Shown here piece after piece: positions 8,562-17,654 of a stretch of 57,653 bases of DNA. Source of the DNA: JAVBLG01 sp031553655 (GTDB lineage Bacteria; Desulfobacterota; Desulfovibrionia; Desulfovibrionales; Desulfovibrionaceae); NCBI GenBank assembly GCA_031553655.1, contig JAVBLG010000012.1, positions 1 through 57,653 of the forward strand. The letters are read 5' to 3'. The number at the start of each line of letters is the position of its first letter. The first letter of the stretch is position 1. The position numbers and the translations under genes are program-made. The notes below the pieces were generated by a model. The model had not been told where the DNA came from, searched no databases, and saw nothing but the letters and a program-made list of their open reading frames with translations.

Positions 8562-9248
8562 GAAACAGGCAATGGTTTTTTCAAGCCGCGCGGAAACCTC
8601 AAACAGATGGAAACCCCCGATGATACCGCTTATTTTATTGCTGCCGCACACCTTTTTGGCATGCTCCACAATATTGCATATTCCGCTGTGGGAACAACCG
8701 GTAATTACGAAAAACCCGTCCTTACCCTTATAAACCAAGGCGGAGTCGTCCGTAATAAAATCACCTTTCAACACGCCGTTTTCCTTGATCATACCCATGG
8801 GCTTGTCGCGCTCGAAATCATTATATGCCGGTATTTCCCCAAGGAAAGTAATGTGCTCGCTCAATTTGCGCGATTCTCTGGTCAGCGTCAGCCTGCAATT
8901 TTTTTCCAGAAAAGATTTTTCCACCGGGCAGCCTATTTCCATATCCTGATCGTATCTGGAAGCAAAAACGCCCGGATGCGCCACCACTTCAATATTCTTC
9001 ATATTTACGGCGTCAGACAAAAAACCCAGGCCCCTGGTATGATCATTGTGCCCGTGCGACAGGGCAATGTGGGTCAGGTTGCGCAAATCTATATTCATAG
9101 CCTTGGCGTTTTTGATTAAAATATCAGAATATCCTGCATCCAGCAGAATTCTGGCGTCGCCGTCCTCAATGTAAAAACAGACAGCCGGTTCCCCAAGATA
9201 GTACTGATCTATAAATGTGTTATTGTCTACCAGAACGGTAAGTCGCAT
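8514..9248 (-). CDS. Metallo-beta-lactamase-fold hydrolase, C-terminus lost to the IS
   Basis: The start is taken at the ATG at 9248, preceded by AAAGGAG. The protein has the MBL metal motif SHGHNDHTRG near residue 67, later GCSHSGICNIVEHA, and GGFHLF near the end. It resembles small MBL proteins of archaea and anaerobes often annotated as dihydropterin-ribofuranosyl-aminobenzene-phosphate synthase-like. Such proteins are about 275-285 residues and end with a PCHC-containing segment. Here the native sequence stops near residue 229 at the proposed IS boundary (8561), and the last 15 or so residues (PDFPKNVTMPSCLS) come from the IS end. It is probably non-functional. It is the last gene of the operon starting at 15623. 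Confidence 0.75.
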   Translation of the reverse strand: MRLTVLVDNNTFIDQYYLGEPAVCFYIEDGDARILLDAGYSDILIKNAKAMNIDLRNLTHIALSHGHNDHTRGLGFLSDAVNMKNIEVVAHPGVFASRYDQDMEIGCPVEKSFLEKNCRLTLTRESRKLSEHITFLGEIPAYNDFERDKPMGMIKENGVLKGDFITDDSALVYKGKDGFFVITGCSHSGICNIVEHAKKVCGSNKISGIIGGFHLFEVSARLEKTIACFKPDFPKNVTMPSCLS

Positions 9249-9300
9249 GGCAAATCTCCTTTGGTGCGCAAAGCTATAAACCGTTACCGTCGATACGGCT

Positions 9301-11187
9301 TCATGACCTATTAAGCCTGCGCCACAACGTTGCAGTGCTGATGCCGAGCCGCCTGGCCGTTTCCGCGCGGTTGCCTCGGCATTCGGCCAACACCTGATGA
9401 ATGAGGCGTTTTTCTTCCTCAAACAGCAGCCCTTCCGTGCGCTGTTCATTCGGCAAATCCGTACCTGGCTGAAACTCTTTCCCGAGAGCGGGCCGTCCCA
9501 GAAGTTCGCTCATGTCTTCAGGCGTGGGCTTTTTGCCACCGTGAATAACCGTCAACCGTTCCAAAATGCTCCGCAGCTCTCTGATATTACCGGGATAATC
9601 ATATGCGAGCAGCACGTTCAGAACCTCAGGCGAAAGCTCCGGCCGAGGGAGATCCAGGCGGACGCAGATATCAGAAAGAAAACGTTCAATAAGAACTTCA
9701 AGGCACTGCCCGCGCTGCCTTAGCGGGGGCAGACAAACGCGCAGTACATTGATGCGGTGGAAAAGATCATGACGAAAGCGCCCGCTTGCCGTGTATTCTT
9801 CCAAATTTCGGTTTGTTGCGCACAGAAGACGCATATCTATATTGAGCGTGCGCTCGCCGCCTAGGCGTATGATTCGGCGCTCGTCCAGAACTCGAAGTAG
9901 TTTCGCCTGCAAGGGCAAGGGCATTTCGCCGATTTCATCCAGAAAGACGGTTCCGCCGTCGGCCAGTTCAAACAGGCCGAGCTTGCCGCCCTTTTTGGCG
10001 CCTGTAAATGCGCCCTCCTGATAGCCGAAAAGTTCGCTTTCAAGCAAAGGCTCCGGAAGGGCCGCGCAGTTGACGGCTACAAATGGCCCCTCACGTCGCT
10101 TGCTTGCGTTATGGATACTTTGCGCAACAAGTTCTTTGCCTGTGCCGCTTTCTCCAAGTATAAGCACCGGCAGATCGACCTTGGAAAATTTTTCGGCGTC
10201 GGCCAGCATTTTTCGTATGCACAGGCTCTTTGCGACGCAATCGCTGAAGCGATGTTCGGCAAAAAAGCCGCTGCCACCTTGCGGAGTGGATACCGTCTGT
10301 GCTTTATAGGGTTCGATTATGATCACCGAGCCCATATTTTTTTCATCGCCGATGACTGCCTGGATCTTATAGCCGTAAAGTACGCCGTTCACGCCGCCGA
10401 TGCGTCCGTTCGCGCTTTCACCGCCGCGCACGGAGCGCAGAATCCTCTCGTGCTTGAGAATCCTGCCTCCTTGCTCTTCTTTGAACAATGCTCTGCTTAC
10501 GGCTTCTTCCAGTGGCGGAGGGAGATCGCTGCGGATGACGCGGCCCTGGGCGTCAATAAAAAGAACTCCGGCCTGACCGGAGTGGACAGTAACCTGTCGG
10601 CGCACTAAATCGTTTTCGCGCCGCACAAGCTCCGCCAGCTTACCGGCTTCATCGAGCACAGCCAGCACCACAGGTTCGGCCGAGACCAAGGGAAAACCGC
10701 GAAGGCCCAACTCATGCCCCATACCCACGGCAATAGGTGGCCCCACCATCACCTCAAAGCCCATTTCTTTTACTTTACAGAGGGCTTCCGGCATTTGCTC
10801 GACGGAGGTCAGGGTAAAAATGCCGAGCTCAAGCGAGGAAAGTATGGGCACCAGAGCCTGTGCCGCCCGCGCCCCTTCCCCGAAACCAACAACTGCAATG
10901 CGGTTACTGTAAGCGCGAGCCTGGTTGATAAGCGGGATTACGTCATGCACGGAAACGGGAATGTCCACAACGGAAACAGAAGGCAAAGCCCGGCGGATCA
11001 ATTTAGTCGTCTCACCTCGGCTGATCAGGACTTTCGCGCCATGCCGCACGAATTCTTGAGCAACCGGCACACCCTCGCCAAGCAGCCCCAACCCCAGCGA
11101 AAACTCGACCGTGGTCCGCGAGCGAAGATTTTCAAACAATTCGACGACCAGCGTATCCGGGGCTATAACGGCAATATCCTTGTTCAC
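9301..11187 (-). CDS. PrpR-family sigma-54-dependent activator
   Basis: A GTG at 11187 with AAGGA upstream is the best start, giving 628 residues; longer frames lack a ribosome site. The first 190 residues form a PrpR_N-type sensor (VNKDIAVIAPDTLVVELF, then VLISRGETTKLIRRAL), which in PrpR proteins binds a small-molecule effector. A PAS-like linker follows. The AAA+ domain has GESGTGKE, an intact GAFTGA loop and FLDEIGEMP. The C-terminus has a Fis-type helix-turn-helix (RAETARRLGISTATLWRRL). It lies at the end of the lyase/transporter/LarA-like operon and very likely activates it from the paired palindromes at 15857-15902. Confidence 0.9.
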   Translation of the reverse strand: MNKDIAVIAPDTLVVELFENLRSRTTVEFSLGLGLLGEGVPVAQEFVRHGAKVLISRGETTKLIRRALPSVSVVDIPVSVHDVIPLINQARAYSNRIAVVGFGEGARAAQALVPILSSLELGIFTLTSVEQMPEALCKVKEMGFEVMVGPPIAVGMGHELGLRGFPLVSAEPVVLAVLDEAGKLAELVRRENDLVRRQVTVHSGQAGVLFIDAQGRVIRSDLPPPLEEAVSRALFKEEQGGRILKHERILRSVRGGESANGRIGGVNGVLYGYKIQAVIGDEKNMGSVIIIEPYKAQTVSTPQGGSGFFAEHRFSDCVAKSLCIRKMLADAEKFSKVDLPVLILGESGTGKELVAQSIHNASKRREGPFVAVNCAALPEPLLESELFGYQEGAFTGAKKGGKLGLFELADGGTVFLDEIGEMPLPLQAKLLRVLDERRIIRLGGERTLNIDMRLLCATNRNLEEYTASGRFRHDLFHRINVLRVCLPPLRQRGQCLEVLIERFLSDICVRLDLPRPELSPEVLNVLLAYDYPGNIRELRSILERLTVIHGGKKPTPEDMSELLGRPALGKEFQPGTDLPNEQRTEGLLFEEEKRLIHQVLAECRGNRAETARRLGISTATLWRRLNRS

Positions 11188-11315
11188 AGCTAGTCCTTGG
11201 GCGGCAATCATGTGAGGGCGGGCACAGTAGCGCGAGAATGCCGCCGTGATCAACCTATACCGCCAGGCATCGCTGCGTCAATAATCGCCCGTTCGAATCA
11301 AAGCACGGGCCTTCG

Positions 11316-11360
11316 CGTGGAAAACATTTTACTCACTTCGTTCGTAAAATGTTTTCCACG
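11316..11360. terminator. 17-bp perfect inverted repeat over the LarA-like stop codon
   Basis: CGTGGAAAACATTTTAC (11316-11332) pairs perfectly with GTAAAATGTTTTCCACG (11344-11360) across an 11-base loop. The left arm contains the stop codon of the LarA-like gene. There is no U-run, so it may be an mRNA-stabilising or attenuating hairpin between that gene and the activator rather than a strong terminator. Nothing else is seen in 11188-11315. Confidence 0.7.
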
Positions 11361-12648
11361 GATCACGTTCCGCCAAATTGCCGTCGTTGTCAAAAACGAG
11401 CTCCCGAGGATCATCAAGCACCGCGCAACCGGGCTTGTTAAGCAATTCTTTCGCAATTTCGGGAGAAACCAGAAAACGGTCGAGCGAGAGCGTGTCACGC
11501 GCCCGGATCAGGCGTGCCTTGCTTATATCTTCGGCCATACAGGTTTTGAGGGCGCAACGGAACAGGTCAAGATCATTATCCATGGTCATGGGCAAAGCGG
11601 CGGATCGCATGACTGTAGCCGTGATCAGATTGGCATAGGTGGCGTTGAAATCGATCTTTTCAACCAGACGGCGGGTGACAAGGTCCGCAAGTCCCATGCC
11701 GGTGGAGTTGCCCTTGCTTTCGTCGGTCAAATCAAGCACTCCTACTCGAGTAATCTTGGGACCTCCACTTTTGAAGGGCGTGGCGTAGCGCCCGAGAATG
11801 TTGGGGTCCATGCCTGAACCGGCAATATTTTTCCCCATACGGTCGAGAATAAGCACATCAAGCTCGCTCACAGGTAAGGACGGCATGCGGGAGGCCGAGT
11901 ATTTCAAAAGCGCCGCGTCCCGTTCGGCCAGTTTTTCGGCTGGTACAGCCTCCACAAGGCAGACACGATCGGCGGCGTTTTCGACTGTGGCGAGAGCGCC
12001 GAGGATATTGGTCTTTGTTTTAAGGATCATCTGAGTCATTTCCGGAAGAATCGAGGCAAACGCGCCAAATCCCAGACTGTGCGCCGAATCCGCTCCCTTT
12101 TGCTTGCCGAGGCCGATAGTAATCATTTTGACGATGCCGCTTTCATGCACACCGGTAAAGGCGGTGTGCAGCTTGACGCGATTGATGACAAAAACGCCGT
12201 CCGCCGCGGCAGCCAGAGCGTCCATATAGACCGGCAATCCGCGCTTCAACGCGCCGAGCTGTACGACTTCCATGGATGAACGGATGGGGCACCCCGCGCT
12301 TTCTTCGGTGACGCCGAGGGATTTGAGCATATATTCCTGGCCTTCGGCTGTGGCTCCGCCGTGGCTGCCCATGCAGGGAACGACAAAGGGCTCGGCTCCG
12401 TTGTTCCTGAACCACTCGACCGTTGCTTTTACAAGTTGCGGAAGACTTGCCAGTCCGCGCGAGCCAACTCCGATCGCCACGCTCCCTCCTCTGGGCAGAC
12501 GCCGGAGCAAGCCGGATGCGTCCATCGCCTTTGCCACGGCACCGGGGATATCCCGGATCGCGTCATCTTCAAAGCTGCACTGAATTTTCGCAAAAGGGGG
12601 AACAACTACATTGCCGATCAAATTTTGCACGGCGGGCATAGCGGGCAT
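11329..12648 (-). CDS. LarA-like (DUF2088) racemase-family protein
   Basis: This 439-residue protein begins after AAGGAGAAT. It carries CMGSHGGATAEGQ near 95 and VKLHTAFTGVHESGIVKM near 180, with IGLGKQKGA following, as in proteins annotated lactate racemase N-domain/DUF2088. LarA enzymes use a nickel-pincer cofactor to racemise 2-hydroxy acids; this branch is distant and its substrate is unknown. Genes for a split UxaA-like lyase and an MFS transporter precede it in the operon, so a role in handling a hydroxy acid or sugar acid stereoisomer is reasonable (inference). A true LarA is encoded separately at 49478-50755. Confidence 0.75.
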   Translation of the reverse strand: MPAMPAVQNLIGNVVVPPFAKIQCSFEDDAIRDIPGAVAKAMDASGLLRRLPRGGSVAIGVGSRGLASLPQLVKATVEWFRNNGAEPFVVPCMGSHGGATAEGQEYMLKSLGVTEESAGCPIRSSMEVVQLGALKRGLPVYMDALAAAADGVFVINRVKLHTAFTGVHESGIVKMITIGLGKQKGADSAHSLGFGAFASILPEMTQMILKTKTNILGALATVENAADRVCLVEAVPAEKLAERDAALLKYSASRMPSLPVSELDVLILDRMGKNIAGSGMDPNILGRYATPFKSGGPKITRVGVLDLTDESKGNSTGMGLADLVTRRLVEKIDFNATYANLITATVMRSAALPMTMDNDLDLFRCALKTCMAEDISKARLIRARDTLSLDRFLVSPEIAKELLNKPGCAVLDDPRELVFDNDGNLAERDPWKTFYERSE

Positions 12649-12748
12649 AGGATTCTCCTTAAGAGTGGAATAATATGGATGGCGGAATGAAAGATGAATA
12701 TGCCGCCCGAAACGAACAATCCGCTCCGGACGGCACGTAAAGGGAATT

Positions 12749-14050
12749 TTAATGCTTGAGCGCCGTCAGGGCCGCCGCCGCGACAAAGGCCAGCGCGCAG
12801 AAACCCACCAGCAAAAACAACCCGCTGTCATAACTGCCGTTCAGCTTGATGAACGCGCCGATTATGAGCGGGGAAAGGGACGCGCTGCCGGTGGCTATGC
12901 CGTTCATCATACCGGCGGATGTGGCCACCAGTCTTGCCGGAACCAGGCTTTGCAGCAGGGTCCAGGCAATGGGAACAGCCATCATGCCAACTCCCACGCC
13001 AAAGGCGAGCAATATGGCGGACAGATAATTGCTCTGCACTGTCGCGGTAAGGTAGATTAACACGCCGCCACCCAGCACGGCCGCCATGAGGAACGGTCCC
13101 AGACGGCCGATTTTGTCGGCCAGCCAGCCCACGGGTATTTTGATGATCACATTCAGAATAAACGGCAAGGAAGCCAGCCAGCCCATGGCCTCCCACGAAA
13201 AGCCGCGAGCTTCCTTGAGATAGGACGGCAGCCAGGTCAGAAGGCCCCAATAGATCCATTGAATGCATATGTACCAGATTACCAGCAGCCAGTAATGGAA
13301 ATTGGTGACCACAGGCCGCATGCGCGTGAAGAAGGATTCCTTCGGACCGTCCGGCGCGGGGGGCGCTTCAGGTTCCAGCCCGGCCTGAATGTGTTCCAAC
13401 TCCAGAGCGTTAACTCTTTTATTGTCTTTGGGTTTGTCCGTCACGGAGTGCCAGAGCATTACCAGGGGAATAAGCCCCAAAAGCAGGCAAATGAGGAAAC
13501 TGGCGCGCCAACCGAGGTGGATGATGGTATAAGCGAAAAACGGCATCGCCACGGCCGGAGCCAAAGCCTGGCCAAGCACCCAGCAGGTGTTGGCTCTGGC
13601 ACGTTCCTGACGGGGGAACCAGTTTTTTACGAAACTGTTCTGCATGGGATGATGCACGCCCTCTCCTATTCCGAGCAGCACGCGCCCGGCGAGAAAAACG
13701 GCGAATGTGCCCGCCAGCCCTCCAACGGCAAGCGCGACGCACCACAGCAAAATGGCTCCGATCATTACCTTGCGTGGGCCGAAATAGTCGCCCAGCGCAC
13801 CCAGGGAGAAGTTGGCCAGCCCATAAGATATGAGAAATATCGACATCATGAGCCCGATCTGCACCGGTTGCCCCTTGATGCCCATTTCCGCCAGAAATTC
13901 GGCGTTCGCCGCCAAGACGGAAACACTGACTCGATCGAGATATGAAATAAATATGGTCAGGAACAAGACCAGAAGCAGATAGAGACGCTGCTTCGTCGGT
14001 TTGTCGGCAACGAACGTATCCGCTGCGGTTGAGACTGAGGAATTAGACAT
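12749..14050 (-). CDS. MFS transporter, anion:cation symporter (ACS) type
   Basis: This 433-residue protein has 12 predicted hydrophobic segments. The first loop reads ISYLDRVSVSVLAANAEF, a signature of the ACS family (D-galactonate, glucarate and hexuronate transporters). A second signature, GIGEGVHHPMQNSF, follows TM4, and a cytoplasmic loop falls between TM6 and TM7. It probably imports an organic anion for the lyase encoded just upstream in the same operon. The start has AAAGGAG upstream. The gap to the next gene is 100 bp. Confidence 0.9.
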   Translation of the reverse strand: MSNSSVSTAADTFVADKPTKQRLYLLLVLFLTIFISYLDRVSVSVLAANAEFLAEMGIKGQPVQIGLMMSIFLISYGLANFSLGALGDYFGPRKVMIGAILLWCVALAVGGLAGTFAVFLAGRVLLGIGEGVHHPMQNSFVKNWFPRQERARANTCWVLGQALAPAVAMPFFAYTIIHLGWRASFLICLLLGLIPLVMLWHSVTDKPKDNKRVNALELEHIQAGLEPEAPPAPDGPKESFFTRMRPVVTNFHYWLLVIWYICIQWIYWGLLTWLPSYLKEARGFSWEAMGWLASLPFILNVIIKIPVGWLADKIGRLGPFLMAAVLGGGVLIYLTATVQSNYLSAILLAFGVGVGMMAVPIAWTLLQSLVPARLVATSAGMMNGIATGSASLSPLIIGAFIKLNGSYDSGLFLLVGFCALAFVAAAALTALKH

Positions 14051-14124
14051 GATACGGCGGCTCCTTTGGTATATTTCGGCAAGAGTCCGAATTTTTCAAG
14101 TATGGCAATTTCGGACAGTGTTGT

Positions 14125-15327
14125 CTAAATTCCCGGCCCTCGCAGATACACATCCATGCTGCAATCCCGGATGTTGAGCGTCTCGCCCTTGGTCAGTTTG
14201 CCCGAGGCAATTTTGCACACGCAGTCTGTCAGGCGCGTACCGGCCGATTCAATGCTTTCGCGCTCGGAGATCACCGATCCGGCATTAAAGTCCAACTCTG
14301 TTTCCAGATTTTCCCAGGTGCGGGGGTTGCCGGTGATGTAGAGGGTGGGAGTGACAATACCGGCATTGGCGGTGGGCATCGCGCCGCCCTTGGGAAACCA
14401 CCCGCCGCCTAGTTGGAAGATATTAAGCACTGAGCCGGCTGCGGCAAAACCGAGCATAAGAACCGGCGTACACATCCAGGAATCCATAAAATACAATCCC
14501 CTGCCTTTGGGAATTTCCGCATACTCCAAGCATCCTTTAATAGGTCCGCTACCGGCTTTTTTGACCGCTCCAAGCGATTTTTCCTCCAATGTGGTTAGTC
14601 CCGCGGAAATGTTGGCCGGAATGGGATTTATGGTGCGGATATCTTCGCCTGTGGCCTTGGCCTCTTCTTCCACGCGCGCCACAGCCGCGAGAAATTTTTT
14701 ACGCTCCTCCGGATCTTCAAAGCGTTTCGCCACGAGGTGCTCGGCCCCGATGATCTCGGTAGTTTCCGAAAACATAGCCGTACCTCCGGCTTCGACAATA
14801 TTATCGAAAAGGTGAGCCACAGTGGGGTTGCCCGCCATGCCGGAAGTGGCGTCGGAAAAACCGCATTTGACAGCCATGCTCAACTCGCCCAGGCTGACCT
14901 GCTCACGCACGCATTCGCTGGCCTTGATCGACAGCATGCGGGCTTTGCGCATGGCCTCGCCCACGGCATTATGGAAACCGCCGGACGACTCCACAAACAC
15001 TTCATCCACCGGCTTGCCTGCCCTGGCGATTTCGCTAACCAGATTGTCATATTTGAATTCTGGATAACCTGAATCGCGTTTTTGCCCCAGAACAAGCACG
15101 GCTCCCACATTGGGATTTTTGGCCAGGCCGACTATGGAGCGGGCAATGGCGCGCCGATCTTCAGAATTGCGGCCATTTTCAGTAAGAGGAATGAATGTCT
15201 TGACGTCGCTGACCAGGCCGGGCATCAGCGCCGTCAGGTTGCACGCCATGCGCCCGTTAGGAACAATCAAAGTATAGTTACGAATGCCGACCTTGCCGTC
15301 GGATCGGATATAGCCCCAGAATTTCAT
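14125..15327 (-). CDS. UxaA/SuyB-like lyase, large subunit
   Basis: This 400-residue protein starts at an ATG overlapping the stop of the preceding small gene (TGATG), so the two are translationally coupled. The order FWGYIRSDGKVGIRNYTLIV, then KCGFSDATSGMAGNPTVAHL, then a C-terminal LFNAG-type region (ELDFNAGSVISERESIESAG) is that of the C-terminal domain of altronate dehydratase UxaA and of (2R)-sulfolactate sulfo-lyase SuyB. Some usually conserved residues are changed: GQKRDSG stands where relatives have a Cys-containing GCE-type motif, and KCGFSD replaces ECGGSD. The reaction is probably an elimination on a hydroxy acid; the substrate cannot be fixed from sequence. Confidence 0.8.
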   Translation of the reverse strand: MKFWGYIRSDGKVGIRNYTLIVPNGRMACNLTALMPGLVSDVKTFIPLTENGRNSEDRRAIARSIVGLAKNPNVGAVLVLGQKRDSGYPEFKYDNLVSEIARAGKPVDEVFVESSGGFHNAVGEAMRKARMLSIKASECVREQVSLGELSMAVKCGFSDATSGMAGNPTVAHLFDNIVEAGGTAMFSETTEIIGAEHLVAKRFEDPEERKKFLAAVARVEEEAKATGEDIRTINPIPANISAGLTTLEEKSLGAVKKAGSGPIKGCLEYAEIPKGRGLYFMDSWMCTPVLMLGFAAAGSVLNIFQLGGGWFPKGGAMPTANAGIVTPTLYITGNPRTWENLETELDFNAGSVISERESIESAGTRLTDCVCKIASGKLTKGETLNIRDCSMDVYLRGPGI

Positions 15328-15623
15328 CAAACACCTTCCTTCAGGTCGCCGCGACCGCGCTTACCTTCAACATTGTGGATATGGACGCACTCCCCGGCCT
15401 TGATATCCGTGGAGGCTATGCCGATAATTTCATTGTATTTGATAATGTCAGCGCCCTTCGCGATGGATTTCAACGCAAGTTTGAACCCGAAAGGCGTGCT
15501 TCCCGTAGCGGTGATTTCAAAATCCTCTCCGCACGCGTCGTAACGCACTGCGTCGTGCTCCTCGACATCCTCCAACACGTTGGCCACGTTATCACTCTCA
15601 TGCATAATGACGGCTGTTTTCAT
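15327..15623 (-). CDS. UxaA/SuyA-like lyase, small SAF-domain subunit
   Basis: This 98-residue SAF-domain protein (FKLALKSIAKGADIIKYNEI, then the KAGECVHIHNVEGKRGRG tail) matches the N-terminal domain of UxaA or the alpha subunit SuyA. It overlaps the large subunit gene by its stop codon. The split arrangement is as in sulfolactate sulfo-lyase and many UxaA-family enzymes. It is the first gene of a five- or six-gene operon and has a sigma-54 promoter about 110 bp upstream. Confidence 0.85.
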   Translation of the reverse strand: MKTAVIMHESDNVANVLEDVEEHDAVRYDACGEDFEITATGSTPFGFKLALKSIAKGADIIKYNEIIGIASTDIKAGECVHIHNVEGKRGRGDLKEGV

Positions 15624-15744
15624 TCACTTCCTCCTCTCTGGCAGTACGGATAAAATTGATGGAAATAGCAGGCAAAACGGCCGAACTTCGGATCAATACG
15701 AAGCGAAACCCACGCACGGTTGCGCTATGCCCGTACACAGCAAG

Positions 15745-15760
15745 AGCAAAAAGATTGCCA
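15745..15760 (-). promoter_or_regulatory. Sigma-54 promoter of the lyase operon
   Basis: On the minus strand the sequence reads TGGCAATCTTTTTGCT. That is a -24 TGGCA and a -12 TTGC with the exact sigma-54 spacing, GG and GC on the same helix face. The start of transcription would be near 15735, giving a leader of about 110 bases before the SAF-subunit gene. The only regulator in the operon is a sigma-54 activator. Confidence 0.75.
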
Positions 15761-15856
15761 AGCCCCACACACTTGAACTGCTAAGCGTACTAGCTTGTAA
15801 TATTTGGTATTTTTATATTTATTATTTTGAAAAACGAGAGGAAACATGAAAAGTCA

Positions 15857-15902
15857 TCATTCAAAATGAATGATTTATTTGCATGTCATTCATTTTGAAT
15901 GG
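15857..15902. promoter_or_regulatory. Paired palindromes: probable activator sites (UAS)
   Basis: ATTCAAAATGAAT (15859-15871) and ATTCATTTTGAAT (15888-15900) are near-identical palindromes. Their centres are 29 bases apart, and together they form a large inverted repeat. They lie about 100-140 bases upstream of the minus-strand sigma-54 promoter, the usual distance for an enhancer. The PrpR-type activator of the same operon is the likely binder. The divergent flavin reductase-like gene begins about 145 bases away and could be controlled from here too. Nothing else was recognised in the 15624-16047 gap. Confidence 0.7.
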
Positions 15903-16047
15903 TGATGAACGATCCGCCAACACGTAAAGAGAGGATAGAAATTGACGAACTACCTCAAACTGCCGCCACTCCCCCTCTTGCCTTGGGCGCATGACGACTT
16001 ATTTAAAAATAATATGCCATCAGTCATTTTTTCTTGGAGGTTCCCCT

Positions 16048-16641
16048 ATGTCTTCGCTCAAAGAAAAGCTCTCTCTCGGCCCCAAACCTTTCTTGTATCC
16101 CGAACCTGTCCTGTTGGTCGGCTCCTACGATGCCGAAGGCAAACCCAATGTGATGACCGCGGCTTGGGGCGGTATTTGCAGTTCCGACCCGGTGAGCCTG
16201 TGCGTGTCGGTGCGCCCTCCGCGCTGGACCCACGGGGCCATTCTGGAACGTAAAGCGTTTACCGTAAGCATACCCACCGTTGCCATGGTGCGCGAGGCCG
16301 ACTATGTGGGCATGGCCTCGGGGCGGCGCTATGACAAATTCGCCGTAACCGGGTTGACCCCGGTAAAGGCCGAAAAAGTGGACGCGCCTTATGTGGCCGA
16401 GTGTCCGGTTGTTCTGGAATGCAAGCTCAGCCACACTCTGGAACTCGGCGCGCACACCATGATGATTGGGGAAATAGTGGACGTGAAAGCGGACAAAGAT
16501 TGTCTTGACTCCGTCAGCGGCAGCCCCGATCCGGCCCTGTTCTCGCCTCTGATTTTTGATGCAGGCACAGGCCGCTATTATAATCTGGGTTCGCCTGTAG
16601 CCGATGCTTTTTCCGTGGGGAAGGCGCTTTTTAAAGTCTGA
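16048..16641 (+). CDS. Flavin reductase-like FMN-binding split-barrel protein
   Basis: This 197-residue protein starts at an ATG with TTGGAGG nine bases upstream. The sequence from PVLLVGSYDAEGKPNVMTAAWGG through SLCVSVRPPRWTHGAILE and FTVSIPT is the flavin reductase/FMN-binding split-barrel signature of the Flr (ferric reductase-like) type common in anaerobes. It should bind FMN and transfer electrons. It is divergent from the lyase operon across the palindromes at 15857-15902. No partner oxidoreductase is adjacent. Confidence 0.85.
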   Translation: MSSLKEKLSLGPKPFLYPEPVLLVGSYDAEGKPNVMTAAWGGICSSDPVSLCVSVRPPRWTHGAILERKAFTVSIPTVAMVREADYVGMASGRRYDKFAVTGLTPVKAEKVDAPYVAECPVVLECKLSHTLELGAHTMMIGEIVDVKADKDCLDSVSGSPDPALFSPLIFDAGTGRYYNLGSPVADAFSVGKALFKV

Positions 16642-16686
16642 GGACTATCCCCCCGATACATCTTTTGGCCAACAGCTGCGTCAAGC

Positions 16687-16728
16687 GGGCTTTTTGCTCA
16701 AGTCGAGTAACATAAGAGCAAAAAGCCC
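16687..16728. terminator. 13-bp perfect hairpin after the flavin reductase-like gene
   Basis: GGGCTTTTTGCTC (16687-16699) pairs with GAGCAAAAAGCCC (16716-16728). It sits between the flavin reductase-like gene and the PhzF-like gene and is likely a transcription terminator, though the U-run is weak. Confidence 0.6.
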
Positions 16729-16790
16729 TGCTTTCCTTGCTTTTTGAAAACACCCCTTCGTGCATTTTGCGAATAACAGGTGCAAAAGTT

Positions 16791-17654
16791 ATGGACTTCT
16801 ATATTGTTGATGTTTTCGCGGAAGAAAAATACCAGGGCAATCAACTGGCTGTTATCGTGCCTGATCGTCCCATTTTCGACGAGGAAATGCGGCAGATCGC
16901 CAGAGAGACCAATTTCTCCGAAACCAGCTTTATAATGTCCGACAAGCTTGAAAACGGCGGTTACAATACGCGCATTTTCACCCCGGACGGCGAAATTCCC
17001 TTCGCGGGCCACCCTACCCTGGGCACGGCCTATGTAATTGACTACGCCATTGAAGGCGGCAATTCAAACAAAGTGATCCTTAACCTGCCTGTGGGGCCTA
17101 TCCCGGTGGATTTTACGGGAGAAACGCTTACCATGGCTCAGAACGAGCCGGTTTTTGGCCTGAAGGTGGAACAAACCGATTTTGCGGCGGGAGCACTGAG
17201 TCTGAAGCCCGAAGACATTTGCGCGGATTATCCAGTGCAAATGGTTTCTAGCGGGCTGCCGAGCTTTATTATTCCACTGAACAGTATTGACGCGGTACAA
17301 CGTTGCGCCGTGGATCACGCCCACTTCAAATTTTTTCTGGAAAAATTCCACAACTGCAATGTGCTGGTTTTCGCTAAGGAAAAAGAAGGCGGGCCACGCC
17401 TGCGGGCGCGGGTGTTCATGAACGACTGCGGTTACAGGGAAGATCCGGCCACAGGCAGCGCCAACGGCAACCTGGCCGGCTATCTTTTGCAATACGGCCT
17501 GTTCGGCAAAAACAAAATCGAAGTTGCCGTCAGCCAGGGTGTTGAAATGGGCCGCCCGTCGCGGCTGCTCATTTCAGCGGAACAGACCGACGGTAAATTC
17601 AATATCCGGGTGGGTGGTAAGGTGAGACCTGTCGCCAAAGGCCATTGGCTTTGA
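16791..17654 (+). CDS. PhzF-family isomerase-like protein
   Basis: Start taken at the ATG at 16791, whose protein begins MDFYIVDVFAEEKYQGNQLAV exactly as PhzF-family proteins do; the ribosome site is weak. The 287 residues carry the family motifs: the N-terminal GNQLAV, ETNFSETSF with the catalytic Glu, TPDGEIPFAGHPTLGTAYV, and the C-terminal REDPATGSANGNLAGYLL. PhzF proteins catalyse proton-shuffling isomerisations; most family members outside phenazine clusters have unknown substrates. No phenazine genes are nearby. Confidence 0.92.
   Translation: MDFYIVDVFAEEKYQGNQLAVIVPDRPIFDEEMRQIARETNFSETSFIMSDKLENGGYNTRIFTPDGEIPFAGHPTLGTAYVIDYAIEGGNSNKVILNLPVGPIPVDFTGETLTMAQNEPVFGLKVEQTDFAAGALSLKPEDICADYPVQMVSSGLPSFIIPLNSIDAVQRCAVDHAHFKFFLEKFHNCNVLVFAKEKEGGPRLRARVFMNDCGYREDPATGSANGNLAGYLLQYGLFGKNKIEVAVSQGVEMGRPSRLLISAEQTDGKFNIRVGGKVRPVAKGHWL

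Noticed and set aside
15327..15623. Firm naming of the split lyase as SuyAB
   Set aside because: Family level fits, but the signature residues differ and no sulfolactate dehydrogenase gene is near, so only the family is called.
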